Assembly (NCBI GenBank): GCA_963576725.1
Contig: OY755252.1
Location: 54,380,431-54,444,430, forward strand
DNA length: 64,000 bases
Direction: 5' to 3'
Source of the DNA: Azorinus chamasolen
Lineage: Eukaryota; Mollusca; Bivalvia; Cardiida; Solecurtidae
Part shown: one piece after another, positions 44,090 to 56,153 of the stretch
How positions within the stretch are numbered: position 1 is the stretch's first letter
Layout: each line of letters starts with the position of its first letter
The notes under the pieces: generated by a model
Told to the model about the DNA's origin: nothing
Seen by the model: only the letters and a program-made list of their open reading frames with translations
Databases searched by the model: none
Translations under genes and position numbers: made by a program

Positions 44090-44450
44090 CAGTGCTCCCT
44101 CTCTACAACGACACCCTTTGGGTTACGCATATTGTATGTGTTGTTCAGAGGGAGTTGTTATAGGGAGGGAAAATCAAACATAATAGCTTGTTTGCAGATC
44201 CCAAGATAAGGTGTATTTCGAGAACTAAAACCGTTATGCCTCTATCAAACCCTATATCGCGACCACTCTTTAGAATCGTCACAAAGTGACGATTCTAAAG
44301 AGTGGTCACAACATAGGGTTTGATGGAGGCATAAAGAACATACGATGAAAAAAGGTTGTTTATGGAGCCTTGTTGTTTCGGAAACAATGGCATGCGTTGT
44401 TGTAAGGAGGGAATCGTTATTGAGAGGGTCGTTGTAGGGAGGGAGCACTG
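44090..44450 (+). mobile_element. P-1 MITE, copy 2 (361 bp, TA target)
   Basis: Same length as copy 1 and very few differences from it; TA at 44088-44089 and 44451-44452. High identity to the copy 38 kb away suggests recent activity. Confidence 0.9.
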
Positions 44451-44669
44451 TACTATCAACCCGTTATCTCATGAATATTCGTGTAAGAATTAGTGAATCC
44501 ATGAACAATAATTACCTGATTCTTTACAATGATACATCACATCATGTTATTTTTATTTTTACCATGAGAAAAGAGTAGAATAAGATCTTATTTTTGTATA
44601 AGCAGACATATTTCTTCGTAGACAACCATTGGTGACGAAGAGGGAACCATTTCAACATCATAAAATTGG

Positions 44670-45152
44670 AATAGAAGTCGGGCAGAAAACTGCGCGCTCA
44701 CATACATTTACAAAAACTGACCGTCAATAGCATAGAGGTCGGGCAGAAGAATTACGTACTCGTAAATACTTACAAAACTGACCGTTAATAGTGTAGAAGT
44801 TAGCAGAAGAATTGTGCGCTCACATATATTTACAAAACTGACCGTTAATAGTGTAGGAGTTACGCAGAAGAATTGCGCGCTCACATATATTTACAAAACT
44901 GACCGTTAATAGAGTAGAAGTTACGCAGAAGAATTGCGCGCTCACATATATTTACAAAACTGACCGTTAATAGTGTAGAAGTTACGCAGAAGAATTGCGC
45001 GCTCACATAAATTTACAAAACTGACCTTTAAAAGTGTAGAAGTTACGCAGAAGAATTGCGCACTCACATTTATTTACAAAACTGACCGTTCATAGTATAG
45101 AAGTCAGGCAGAAAAATTGTACGCTCACATATATTTACAAAAACTAACCGTT
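44670..45152. repeat. About 61-bp tandem repeat (GAATTGCGCGCTCACATATA unit)
   Basis: Eight units: GTAGAAGTTACGCAGAAG, AATTGCGCGCTCACATATAT, TTACAAAACTGACCGTTAAT. Middle units are almost identical, outer ones diverged. Confidence 0.9.
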
Positions 45153-45179
45153 GTCTGTTTTTCACCAACAGTATATTAA

Positions 45180-45387
45180 CCCTTAGCCTGCTATTAAAAT
45201 GAGGTCTGCTTAAGCTCCGATCTGTTGTCTTTGTCACTTGATTTTCATTAGTTCAAGCTTGTGACATACAATTGACAGAGTGTCAAAGAGCTTGGATCCA
45301 GGAGGTGAGACGCCGTCTCACCCGGCTTCTCATCTGGATCCAATCTGTTTGCAAATACGGGTCAGGGCGCCCTAAGCATGATAAGGG
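45180..45387 (+). mobile_element. T-B MITE, complete (208 bp, TTAA target)
   Basis: CCCTTAGCCTGCTATTAAAA to CTAAGCATGATAAGGG, TTAA at 45176-45179 and 45388-45391, hairpin CTTGGATCCAGGAGGTGAGACG and complement. This copy defines the T-B family ends. Confidence 0.85.
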
Positions 45388-45391
45388 TTAA

Positions 45392-45804
45392 CAGCGTCGT
45401 AAACCAAACTCAATAAATATCAGCTGACGAAATTGTTTCGCCATACGTGACCTGATCTAATCTTAATTCAGTTACACTCTTTCACGTCAACATTTTTTTA
45501 AAGAAATACTATTAACGAATTTAACCAGTTTCGCCAGCGAGTCGCCAGCAAGCCACAAACGGGACAAGTTGCAATTAGCGGGCGAGTCCAGACAGGTTAA
45601 ACCAGGTAAAATGCCGAGTTACTCGGCATGTTATCAGGAGTCTGTTAGACACACCACTAAGGCAAGACATGGAGGAAATGTCCACTTTTAAATATCAAGC
45701 ACTTAGCACTATATGTAGACGAAAAATGTTTGGTGTTAAAAAACATTAAATAATGCACACTTATTTTGCCTTATTACTGAGTGCATCATATATAATAATT
45801 CAAA
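45392..45804. other. Spacer with a T-B core remnant
   Basis: GCCGAGTTACTCGGC hairpin near 45610-45635. No gene recognised. Confidence 0.35.
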
Positions 45805-46120
45805 CATTTACTCCACAAATAAACCCTTTAACATCATTGCAAAGAGAGCAGATCCAGATCAGATGGCTCCTGTAGTAGCCGTCTGATCAGGGTCGGTTCT
45901 ATTTGCTTATGAAATGATTCAAATCAGATTATTCAGTTAATGCCATGATGAAACAAATTCTTATATTTATTATACTTATAATATTTATATAATTATTAGC
46001 GTTATACAACTTTCAATCAATTAAATTCCATATTGTGTCTTTATAAATATTCACGAAGTTAAGGTTAACCCTTCGTTTGCTATTCACGTCAATATACCTA
46101 CCTGTAAATAGTGTTTAAAC
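45805..46120 (-). mobile_element. T-A MITE followed by a T-E end
   Basis: TTTACTCCACAAATAAACCC, hairpin at 45838-45905, and ATATTCACGAAGTTAAGG TTAA near 46062-46070; then CCCTTCGTTTGCTATTCACG, a T-E terminus, cut at about 46115. Confidence 0.6.
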
Positions 46121-46379
46121 TTACTTCTTTATCGAACGTACATCACTACTACTAAAATATGCTTTCAGTGTCTAACCATCATATATAAAGAGGGAAAAAC
46201 AGTTAACTATGAACAACTTTAAAGACAATGTGATTTCAAAAGTGAGTTTTTGAATTTGACATATCTCGCAAAGACGTTTTATCATCATCTATGATGATAT
46301 GTATGGGCATGCATCATACTATTTACACAATTATCAGCACCACTCCATTCTATTAATGAAAATATTACATATCTCTTAC

Positions 46380-46450
46380 CGATTGTATTCCGAGCACATG
46401 CCATTGATAACATATCACCATGGGAAATGCATGTATTGATCAACAGCAGT
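46380..46450 (-). other. Candidate 71-bp exon on the minus strand
   Basis: Acceptor CGATTATGCAG at 46451-46461 and donor CG|GTAAGAG at 46379. One frame is open through it and reads ...INTCISHGDMLSMACARNTI. Splice signals and frame are good, but the segment is too short to recognise and no partner exon was found. Confidence 0.25.
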
Positions 46451-48300
46451 CTGCATAATCGAGCATGGAATATTATATTGAATCAGTGAAAGTAAATACA
46501 CGAACAATACAAAAAGAGACATACAAAGACATAACAAACTTAAGAGGAAGATTTAATTACCGCGTTGAAACGGTCAGTGACAAGTAGCACTGAGTGTTTA
46601 ACCAGTTTAAGGGTGCCAAACGTCAAACTTATTCCACCCCACCCTTTAGACGAACAGTGTAAATAAACGTTTCTCCTCTCCGATTAATCTACAATACAGT
46701 GGTAAATCCAAATGAAACAATTGAAACAAACTGGATCGACAAACTGGTGTACTCAATGATTGAGCTGTAAACAGAGTAACTGTAGACACGTAATAAAGGG
46801 TACACCACAAACGATACAGTACAAAGATCTGACGCAAGCAATGGTATATAGTAAGCCTATAAAATGTTTAGACACCGATCTTTTAATAGTACGCAGTTTT
46901 CGCTCACTTGCTAAACAATCGGATACAAGGACATACATTACAACGGATTTTCACTTAACGACATAAATCTAACGGGACGAATTTGAACACCGCATATGTA
47001 TTCAGTACAACGAATTGTTCCACGCCGTATTTCGGGAAAAAAGAGATTGATATTATGGTCCCTTGTCCAAGATTTCTAGAAAATTAAAAGCAGCTACCCG
47101 TTTAATACTGTTACTTATGTTATGGAGCAGTCGGATAATGGGTTAAATTTATTTGCACTGTTCCCCTGGTTGGATGAAAATAAGATATTTAATAAGATAA
47201 TAAATATGAGGTTGGACGCGTCCAATTACCACGGTTTTAAATCCCATTGGTAGTTTACCACTGGCCGTTCCAAGGTCTCCTTATCATAGTTGTTTCTTTT
47301 TAACATATGGATGTGTTTGTTTTATGTGTCATGATGTGTGTATGTGTATTAATGTGGTCTGTATATGCGAGCACGCACTTCGTTTTGTTGTGACTCGGTG
47401 CATTTGGAGTTTCACCACAATCATCACCGTGCGCTGCATGATATATTCAGTGTCTCAGTGCCCAACATTCCATACCATCCAATCCAGCCAATATGATACA
47501 TTTTAGTTTTATTACGTAGTATCTTGTCTTATATTATGCGTGTAAGTTGTGGCGATATGTCTTGTGTGATTGATGACTTTGATTGTTTGAGTTTGCTTTA
47601 ATGGCGCTGCGACACAAAATGCATCAATGGCGTGTTTGATGATATGCAAGAACAGAACAGTTCTTCGAAGGCTGTGTGTATATGACAGGTTTATTTGTTG
47701 ATCTTGGTTGCTATGGACTTTCGCATGACATCTCCTGCTTGACTTCTGTTCTATATTTGATAAATAAATAGTATCATGTTGGAGATATTATTCAAGTGTT
47801 TGTCATTTTCGCTTTTTATTAAACTTTTTCATTTACTTGCACCGTCATATACACATCCGTCTTGAGTGAGCATATACATACATGGTACATTTCATCTTAA
47901 CGACAGTTTCAATACAACGATAGTTTTACCGGTTGTATCGCGAGTTGAATGTACAGTCTATCTGAGTACATCAAAATTCGGCAATATCGATTGCATATGT
48001 AAATGGATACAGTTAAATATGTGACTATAAGTCTAACATAATCACGACTTGTAAAAGAGCAGCATTTGTAGTAAAGCCAGGCTCGATAGCTAGACCGATT
48101 GTTGCATGATTAGAGTCGATGTATTGCCGAAAGTGGACAATACTTTATTCTAAAGTGATATCCGCTTCGTGTATAAGACTCTTTAATATGTTTAAATTGA
48201 ATTACAGGGACTCAATCAGCTTTGAATCCGACCGATGGTATTTTACTACTATCGTTAAAACTGCCAGCATAGGTGTTAACACGTTCAACCCGGGACATGC
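46451..48300. other. Gene-free stretch; possible LINE 3' tail at about 47170-47790
   Basis: ACTGGCCGTTCCAAGG, T-rich text, GTGTATGTGTATTAATGTGG and the end TTTGATAAATAAATAG near 47757-47770 resemble the 3' UTR of a mollusc LINE or a transcript tail on the plus strand. No coding frame supports it. A T-A/T-F core lies at 48315-48385. Confidence 0.25.
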
Positions 48301-48729
48301 ATGTACTGGCCGTTGCAATTAGTGTTGACCCAAATCAGAGGGCTCTTAGAGAGAAGCCCTCTGATCAGACTATGCACTGTTTGTTATTCACATTCATCTA
48401 ACAAAAGTACAAAAATGAGTCATGCAGGAAACACCACATACAGAACAAATAGCTGTGCGAAAAACAACACAAGGAAACAGCAAATGAACATAACTATAAA
48501 AGCATCAAAAGACGCACAAAGACAAAACAAACATACAATAGGGGGGAGATAGAAGTACCACCTTGGAACGGTCAGTGACAAAATGAACTCTATAGTTAAA
48601 CATTAATGGATTATTCCACTCTGATAATTCAGCGATGTATAGGTTAATTCACAGTTATGTCTAAGAAATCTCCAGATACATTTGGCCTACTGTATGTGAC
48701 ATTCGCTTGGAAGCATGGTATAAACAATA

Positions 48730-48735
48730 TTTATT
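48730..48735 (-). terminator. Candidate poly(A) signal of the VLIG-like gene
   Basis: AATAAA on the minus strand, about 107 nt after the stop codon; good distance and the first one met. Confidence 0.5.
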
Positions 48736-48841
48736 GCCTTTTTACTCGCATGAGAACATCGACCCTCCGAACAAATATACGTTTAACTTCTTGCTTTTAC
48801 ATTGGCCGTGATCAATTCATAATACTGATCAGTCTAGTTTT

Positions 48842-51800
48842 CTAATTATCAATCTTATCTTTTAGTTTTCCAGATGCTGCCCTTAACCGATGAACCACCA
48901 TCGACTTTGTAATTTTTGTCCATGAATAAGGTACATTGATTTTATAACTTTCGTCATAAAGAAGCCTGTTATGATTGGCAAAGAACCACTTCCACATGTA
49001 GGAATCTTCTGACAAATCATCACTAATGTGCCAGTTGTCTGGAGTCGATTTCTTAAGACTAAATCTCAAGACGCTTTTGGAACGACCAACTAAAGGGCAA
49101 GTGTTAAATGCAATTCGATTTGTTCCCTTTTCAGACACAACAGGTCGGTGACCCGAAGCTTGATGGTGTCCCGTATGATTTTGTGTAGAATGTATACATA
49201 TCTCATTGCATGACGGACACCTTTCGAAACATCCCAAACCTTCTTGAAAGGTTTTAGCGATATCTTGTTTAATAGCATCCTTCTTTGATTCAATTTCGTG
49301 TAATAGATTCTCATTGCCTTTTAATCTTGCTTTATCAACTTGCTGCAGCATTCTTTCTTGTACATTATTTGCCTGAAGACCTTTGCTTTGCAGTACTTTA
49401 ATAAAATCCTGGTTCACATTTACGTTGGCCTTTTGGAAGAGTCTGGAAATTAACTGATCTACACTTTCAGATTTTGTACATGGTAGTCTTAAACATGCCA
49501 TTAAGTTTTTTGTTTCATTGTCAAAGTCAATCACTGCATCTCTTTTCACTAGTTCGATATTGATATCGTTTGCTAGCATCTTAATTAATGCTGTTTCAGG
49601 GTCATATATATATTGAACTATCAATGACTCGTCATCATTTAGTACAGTTTTGCATAGAAGGTAATTCAGACATTCGAGTTTCGAACATAAGCGGAAGGAC
49701 TCTGAGTTCGATAAATAGTTTGGAAGATATTTTATCGCCTTTTCCACTATTTTATCAATTACAAATTCGACAGAACGGTCTGCGCAGTATGTTTCTGTTT
49801 GGTTTGTTTCTTCTTGCATAACTGCCAGTACACAGCGCTGTCTATGACAAATGCCGGAATCTTCTTCTGCCTTCATTTCTTTGATACTTACATCTGACAA
49901 AAATCTAATAATGTGATCGGAAACAAAGATGCAGATGTCGACTTTAAAGTCCTTCGTGAATTTCGTTTTGTTCCTTTCAAGTAACATTTTCATTTCAAGT
50001 AAGAGTTTTCTAATGACAGATTTAGTACATGACTTTCTTCTTACAACCAGACTCTGTAATTCCTTTTGTATTGATTCGATCAGTATTTTGGCAATTTTTC
50101 CAGCATCAGAAAAGCTTATAGTCTCACCAATACGCTTGATATGACTTTCCTTTATTGAGAAATTTTCAGTGGCAAAATCCATTTCAGCTCGAGGAGAGTT
50201 TAGGGCCCTTTCTATTCTATGCTTTTCAGGCTCAAACATTTGCAACAACAACTGCTCTACATCTCTTCTTATGAACGATGTGTCAGGGGACGATGTTGGT
50301 TTCCGAGTTTTATTAATCCACTCCAAAGAAATACGACGTGCATATTCATTATCAGATTCGTGTATTTCCTGTTTTCTTTGAGTCTTCATGATGTATCTCA
50401 GTTCTGACATTTCCTCAGATTCCGTCTTGCTCACCATCCAGTTCTGATTCAGTAATTTAGCCTTATCAAACTTCTTTTGAAACTGATTCATCGCTTCTAA
50501 TGTGGCTTCGTGAAGATCAGAATCAAATTGTACTAGTTTCGCTTCTTTCCATTGTTGCATAAAATAGGAATACATGGTGGACGTATCATCAATAAAGCTC
50601 AGCAACTTAACCCTGTGATCTTTACCAATACAATTGATATGTTCCCTCAACTTACCAGACATAATTGAGAATGACTCTTGACTAATACCACCCTCTTCAA
50701 ACTGTCGCTGGACCTCTTCACACCTTTTCATAATTTCAGCTAGCAAGGATCTATGTACTTCGGAGTAAAATTCTTCTAGCTGCAGACTCGTTTGAGTTTC
50801 TGCTGTACTTCTGAACCTAAACACAAATTGGTCGACTTTTATTGCATTCCAAAGATTCTTCAAGTGGCAAGCGAATTCTGACATTGTTAAATGTCTCGAT
50901 TTTGACTCGCAATGGTAGAATATCTTGTCTCTGAAGGTTTCACATTCTTGGCTGTAGCCTATACTGATAGGCCCCATGGGAAGCTCTCCTTCTAAAAGAC
51001 TAGGAATGTAATGCATATTGTCATTTACATCAAACTCAATAATTTCATCGAAAAGCTTGTGCGGTAAAATACCCTCAATATCACAAGCCTTAGCTGTATG
51101 TTCGTTGAGTTTTGTTTCTAGAAGTCTAGCCTGTTCCATAAGTTTTGCCTTATTAGATTTGTCAACATTTTGATGCACAATTATGCACTTAGGCTTTAAC
51201 CCAGCCATTTCCATCCTCAAAATAGCGTGAACGACAACTGGTAAGTTTTCCTCAAGGTACTTTGCATTTTCACCCATAAGATTTACAATCGTTAAATCTG
51301 CTAAGCCTAAAGTAAAAAATGACAATTCATTGTCGAATTTAGTTGATCTCTCTGTGGACAGGTGTGTTGCTCGTAATCCCTCGGTGTCAATGATAATTAT
51401 ATGGTCACTGTTGAACCTTGCTTTGAGTTTTGGCGATACCTTGAGCATTTGCATGAATACACCCTTTGTACATCGTCCAGCACTTACAGAAAACTGAACA
51501 CCGAACAGCGTATTGAGTAACGTTGACTTGCCAGAACTCTGAATACCAAGCACTGATATAACACACACCCTTCTTTCGTCCTCCATTTGTAATTGTTGCT
51601 TTACTCGTAGCAGCACTTCCGTTATCCACACATCAGGAACACATCCGACATCTCCATCCATTATTTCGATTGGATATCCGTTAAGCATTATTTTTGCTGC
51701 CAGAGTGGGAATCTGTTCGAATGACTTGTCTTCTGCCTGACTCCTATATGATTCAAACATTTGTCCCAGTTCACGAATCATGTGTTCCATTCCAATAGAC

Positions 51801-53425
51801 ATGTTTGCCTTTTCTGATTCTAACTTTTCGAAGTCATGGTTCAACTGAGCTTGTGCCGACTCATCAGCTTTGCTCTTTTGTTCCAAAAGTTCCTTGTACC
51901 GATTGTAGTATGGCCGGAGATTTGTACGAGAAATATCATCCATGCCAAGTTTAAATCGCCTTAGAAACACCTGTAGGGAGGTATCGTCCAATGTTGATAG
52001 ACATGTCATAAATTTACGTAAGACTGGATGACAGGATTGAGACAATTGAAATTGCTTTGACCTAATATCGTATTTTTTCCCATCTAAATCGTCAAGATAG
52101 GTTGATATGTCACTTGGCTTATCAGTCTGATTCAAACATTCAAGTTTATGAGTTTCTAAGTCGGTTTTTGTCCATTGTTCCCATAATTCACCCTGCAAAG
52201 GCAGTAATGATTGTTTCCCAGTTGAACGCAATAATTTCCTTGTTTCTGAAACAATATCATCTGCTGCCGTGATACCTTTGTTAATTGTTTCCCAATGTAT
52301 TTCATCAATATTCGCATTTAACTTGTCATCGAAACAAGTATCCAAGCTCTCAAAATCATTGTTATTCATTTCCTTAATATAATCGCTGATATGTTCTAAT
52401 TTGTCTGCGAGCCGCATGTCTTCCAAAGGTAAAACTTCAAAATCACGTTCGTTATAATCCCCAACGTTTTTCAAAAAGTGGTCAATATTTTCTGTTTCGT
52501 CACTGATAGTGTCGTCGGTTAAAAGCAAAATCGATTTCTTTGAGTGACTTACAACAGCTCGAAATGAGTCTAAGCGGGTAAGAAGATATTTTGATCTACT
52601 TATAACAACAATTAAATCCATTGTTTCAAGAAGCAAATGTAGCTGCTTGTGGTGTTTGCATGCATCTCCCCTGAGATTCAGAAATGTTTTGCAACTATCA
52701 AACCTGTCCGTTGATGCCCCCTTTGGAAAGTACCATCCAATTTCTACAAGACCGTTCACTACTGCAGATCGGGTTTTCGTTGATCCATAGAGATCCCTAT
52801 GGAAAAACATTGGATGTGCTTTCTCTGGACCGCCTATAATGCCATTGAGGATGGCAGATTTTGATTCCTCTAAATCGCCAAACCTAACAAAAGCAACTTT
52901 TTGCATGGGATGTTGAATTATTGGAAATTCATTCGCCATAGTATCCCCTTCCTCTTGCCATTGTGAAATCAGTGCCCGTAAGGGCCATTTCCAAATCATG
53001 GGATCGGGGTTACCGGTTTGAAGAATAAAAGGTATTGATATTTTACAACCCCACATAAACCTAACTAAATCTTGTTTTGCAATTGGATCACAACAAATAA
53101 ACACTGCCACGATAACATCCATTGGATGGACATTTATGGAATCATGTGTGAATGCTTTGCTGCGTTGCCGATGCAAATAACTACGTGGCCTTGTCTCTTT
53201 CAGTTCATGTTCTATCTTTAAATTTCTCGCTTTATAATTAAATGATTTTATACGATTGATGAAATGCCAACAAATAGTTTCAGGTGTAACACGTTCCTGC
53301 GCCTCCATTCGCAAGTCTGTTATGACATACAGATCATCAGTACTTAGTTTCTCGGGATAATAGTTCTCTAGGGAAAGAACTTTCATCAGATCCTTGATAG
53401 GATCATTTGCAGATCCTGTATCCAT
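48842..53425 (-). CDS. VLIG/GVIN-type interferon-inducible-like very large GTPase
   Basis: 1,527 residues in one exon. The N-terminal part follows the VLIG/URGCP layout: LSLENYYPEKL (17-27), ICWHFINRIKSFNYKARNL (51-69), VHPMDVIVAVFICCD (99-113). The G domain is complete: P-loop GIQSSGKSTLLN (627-638), SAGRCTKGVFMQ (648-659), DTEGLR (680-685), NLMGEN (715-720), and VHQNVD (750-755) where ordinary GTPases have NKxD. A long helical region follows. Near the C-terminus a Cys/His cluster (C1399, C1403, C1406, C1410, then several His) is a likely metal site typical of the family. Vertebrate members are cytosolic or nuclear, interferon-induced, and about 2,400 residues; this one is shorter but has both ends of the family plan. 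Single giant coding exons are usual for the family. The start has A at -3 and G at +4. An acceptor upstream suggests a non-coding first exon. A defence role is inferred from family only. Confidence 0.92.
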   Translation of the reverse strand: MDTGSANDPIKDLMKVLSLENYYPEKLSTDDLYVITDLRMEAQERVTPETICWHFINRIKSFNYKARNLKIEHELKETRPRSYLHRQRSKAFTHDSINVHPMDVIVAVFICCDPIAKQDLVRFMWGCKISIPFILQTGNPDPMIWKWPLRALISQWQEEGDTMANEFPIIQHPMQKVAFVRFGDLEESKSAILNGIIGGPEKAHPMFFHRDLYGSTKTRSAVVNGLVEIGWYFPKGASTDRFDSCKTFLNLRGDACKHHKQLHLLLETMDLIVVISRSKYLLTRLDSFRAVVSHSKKSILLLTDDTISDETENIDHFLKNVGDYNERDFEVLPLEDMRLADKLEHISDYIKEMNNNDFESLDTCFDDKLNANIDEIHWETINKGITAADDIVSETRKLLRSTGKQSLLPLQGELWEQWTKTDLETHKLECLNQTDKPSDISTYLDDLDGKKYDIRSKQFQLSQSCHPVLRKFMTCLSTLDDTSLQVFLRRFKLGMDDISRTNLRPYYNRYKELLEQKSKADESAQAQLNHDFEKLESEKANMSIGMEHMIRELGQMFESYRSQAEDKSFEQIPTLAAKIMLNGYPIEIMDGDVGCVPDVWITEVLLRVKQQLQMEDERRVCVISVLGIQSSGKSTLLNTLFGVQFSVSAGRCTKGVFMQMLKVSPKLKARFNSDHIIIIDTEGLRATHLSTERSTKFDNELSFFTLGLADLTIVNLMGENAKYLEENLPVVVHAILRMEMAGLKPKCIIVHQNVDKSNKAKLMEQARLLETKLNEHTAKACDIEGILPHKLFDEIIEFDVNDNMHYIPSLLEGELPMGPISIGYSQECETFRDKIFYHCESKSRHLTMSEFACHLKNLWNAIKVDQFVFRFRSTAETQTSLQLEEFYSEVHRSLLAEIMKRCEEVQRQFEEGGISQESFSIMSGKLREHINCIGKDHRVKLLSFIDDTSTMYSYFMQQWKEAKLVQFDSDLHEATLEAMNQFQKKFDKAKLLNQNWMVSKTESEEMSELRYIMKTQRKQEIHESDNEYARRISLEWINKTRKPTSSPDTSFIRRDVEQLLLQMFEPEKHRIERALNSPRAEMDFATENFSIKESHIKRIGETISFSDAGKIAKILIESIQKELQSLVVRRKSCTKSVIRKLLLEMKMLLERNKTKFTKDFKVDICIFVSDHIIRFLSDVSIKEMKAEEDSGICHRQRCVLAVMQEETNQTETYCADRSVEFVIDKIVEKAIKYLPNYLSNSESFRLCSKLECLNYLLCKTVLNDDESLIVQYIYDPETALIKMLANDINIELVKRDAVIDFDNETKNLMACLRLPCTKSESVDQLISRLFQKANVNVNQDFIKVLQSKGLQANNVQERMLQQVDKARLKGNENLLHEIESKKDAIKQDIAKTFQEGLGCFERCPSCNEICIHSTQNHTGHHQASGHRPVVSEKGTNRIAFNTCPLVGRSKSVLRFSLKKSTPDNWHISDDLSEDSYMWKWFFANHNRLLYDESYKINVPYSWTKITKSMVVHRLRAASGKLKDKIDN

Positions 53426-53483
53426 GTTGAACAGTTAGTCTCACGAACTAGAACTCATTTACAAGGTACCTAATTCTCCTCAT
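53426..53483 (-). promoter_or_regulatory. 5' UTR segment of the VLIG-like gene after a splice acceptor
   Basis: On the minus strand CTCTATCATTTCAG ends at 53484, a good acceptor. The 58 nt from there to the start ATG open with an out-of-frame ATG giving a 12-codon upstream frame (MRRIRYLVNEF then stop). If spliced as shown, this upstream ORF could dampen translation. Confidence 0.45.
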
Positions 53484-53589
53484 CTGAAATGATAGAGAAT
53501 CAGATAGTTTATTTACTCTCTATATATTAATCTTGGATACAGTGGTGTTTACAGATGGCGAATTCATTCTCCACTGTAAAACATATGTC

Positions 53590-53830
53590 TGCTCAAATTG
53601 AGATCAAGCTTTTTGCTTGAGTCTGAGATCATTCTCAAGCATCTGATTGGTCAGATACTTGAGAATGGCCGCAGACTCAGTCTCAAAGGTTTTATAACAT
53701 TGGACCCAGGTCTTGGGGTTATATAACGTTTTGCTCCTGTCTGAGATTATTATCAAACATATGATTGGTCATATTTAGAGAATTGTCTCAGATTCAGACT
53801 CGGAAGTTGTATAATCTCGGACCCCGGTTT
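53590..53830. repeat. 110-bp direct repeat, two diverged units
   Basis: GTCTGAGATCATTCTCAAGCAT / GTCTGAGATTATTATCAAACAT, then GATTGGTCA and TATAA(C/T).TTGGACCC in both units. It begins about 165 bp upstream of the VLIG-like start, i.e. in the presumed promoter or first intron. Confidence 0.6.
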
Positions 53831-53965
53831 TTACTTCTTTCGAATTGATCACGCTTTTGAGAAACCATAAAGCTAGTTTGATAATATATTTAGAAAGTAT
53901 GGAATGAGTCTCCATTCGTATTCCTGCATTAAGCTACGATCGGTCTTAAAACAGAATTAGACCTA

Positions 53966-54254
53966 CAGTTGAACTTCGATATCTCGACTTTCAATGGACC
54001 ATACAAATTACTTCGAGATAACAGGTTCTAGTCATCCAATATCTAATCTGAACAATTCCTCACGTTCACAGATTAATGTAGAAATGACGTAAGATGTTTC
54101 AGCATTACTTTAGACCAGCATTACACTGTCACAAGTGTTTCTAGATATGCTCAGTGGTACATTTAAAAACAATTCTGTATTGTAAATATGGAAGGACCGT
54201 TCGAGTTATCCCGAAGTGCGTGTAATCCGCGCTCGATATACCGAAGTTCAGCTG
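53966..54254 (+). mobile_element. P-S MITE (289 bp, TA target)
   Basis: CAGTTGAACTTCGATATCTCG and ATACCGAAGTTCAGCTG ends, TA at 53964-53965 and 54255-54256. The termini read like pogo/Tigger elements. Confidence 0.8.
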
Positions 54255-54552
54255 TACATAGTTAAATAAAACCGACATTGTTTTAATGTGTGAGTAATTT
54301 AAAAGCAATTTGTACTGATCTGACATGGGGCTATAACTATCTGAAATAAGGGAATTAATCCATTTCGCAAGAGAGACACCGTTTGGCTTATTTAAAAACC
54401 GGGATAGACCCAGATCAGACGACAACTGCTTATTAAGAAGTGATATAATATTTTCAGACATAGTAACACTGTCATTTGCTCATAATGGCATATTAAAACA
54501 TTGCTTAAAAATATCTATGTTAACATTATTTCTCTCATGAATAGTCATGAGG

Positions 54553-55897
54553 GTCCACAACTACTTAAAACAACTATTTCTACTAGACCCACAACAACTT
54601 ATGACTGTTATTTTTTCTGGACCCACAAGTACTAATAGCTACTACTTCTACTTCATCTAAAACGACTTATAACAACTACTTCTACTAATGTCTATTATTT
54701 CTACTAGACCCACAACGATTACTATTTCTACAAGATCCACAACTACTAATGACTGTTATTTCTACTAGATCCACAACTACTTATGACTGCTATTTCTTCT
54801 AGATCCACAACTACTAATGATTGCTATTTCTTCTAGATCCACAACTTCTAATGACTGCTATTTCTACTAGATCCACAACTACTAATGACTGCTATTTCTT
54901 CTAGATCCACAACTACTAATGACTGCTATTTCTACTAGATCCACAATTACTAATAAATCCACAGCTCCTAACAACTACCAGTTCTACTATTTCAACTGCT
55001 AATAACTGATATTTCTACCAGATTCACAATTACTTATAATTACAATTTCAACTAGATCCATAACTTCTAATAACAATAACTACTAAATGACCAGTTATCT
55101 GCACTACATCCATAACTACAAATAACAATTACCTCTACTAGTTCCATAATATCTGTAGGTAATATCTTTACTAGATTCTAAACTACTTCTAACGACTATT
55201 TTTTATTATACATCCACAACTACTTACATGTACACTATTTCTACAAGATCAACAACTACTAATAATTACTATTTCTACTAGACTCACAGCTACTTCTAAC
55301 AACTATTTCTATTAGTACATTTACTACAATTACTAACAACTATTCTTTCAACCATTTTAATAACTTTTTCTACTAAATCCACGACTAATTGTAACAATAT
55401 TTTCTACTAATTCTACAACTACTAATAACTACTATTTCTATTAGATCCATGACTACTTATAGCGATTATTCTACTAGATCCATGATTACTAATTACTGAT
55501 ATTTCTTCTAGACCCACAATCACTAATAAATTATATTTCTACTAGATCCGCAACTGCTATTTCTACTAGATCTACTACTAATGCATACACTATCTAATAG
55601 ATCCACAACTATTTATTCTTGATCTACAACTACTAATACCCGCGTTGTCTACTATATACTCAACTACTCATATCCACAACTACAAATGGCAGCTATTTCC
55701 ACAACTACGTATTATTGCTTTTTCTACTAGATCCCCAACTGATTATAACAATTATTTCTACTTGGTCCGCAACTGCTTACAACAACTATTTCTACCAGAT
55801 TCACAACTTCTAATAACTTCTATTTCTACTAGATACACAAATACTTATTAACTACTTTTTCTACTAAATCCACAAGTACTAATATGTATTATATAAA
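54553..55897. repeat. 34-bp minisatellite (ATGACTGCTATTTCTACTAG unit)
   Basis: Some 35-40 units of ATGACTGCTATTTCTACTAG + ATCCACAACTACTA with rising divergence toward the right. Rich in CTA; no coding capacity. Confidence 0.9.
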
Positions 55898-55959
55898 TAT
55901 CTAGTAGTTTACATTACTATTTATATTTAAGTGTGTGTCGGAATTTGTATTAGCTCTAT

Positions 55960-56085
55960 TCTTGTTTATTATCATTTTACTTTGATGTTTGTTTTATTTG
56001 TATTATGATTTTGCTATCTTCACTTGGCCACATGTGTGGTATATGCGGCTGTTGCCAATAAAATTGATTGAGCTGTTGATTGAAT
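55960..56085 (+). mobile_element. Possible LINE 3' end
   Basis: GTATTATGATTTTGCTATC, CACTTGGCCACATGTGTGG and the tail GCCAATAAAATTGATTGAGC with TTGATTGA-type ending resemble 3' ends of CR1/L2-type LINEs. No coding part present. Confidence 0.4.
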
Positions 56086-56153
56086 GTTGCAAAGACACAA
56101 GTTACCTTTGCTAATACACCTAGGGTCATTAAACTCTACCAATAGTTTTACTA

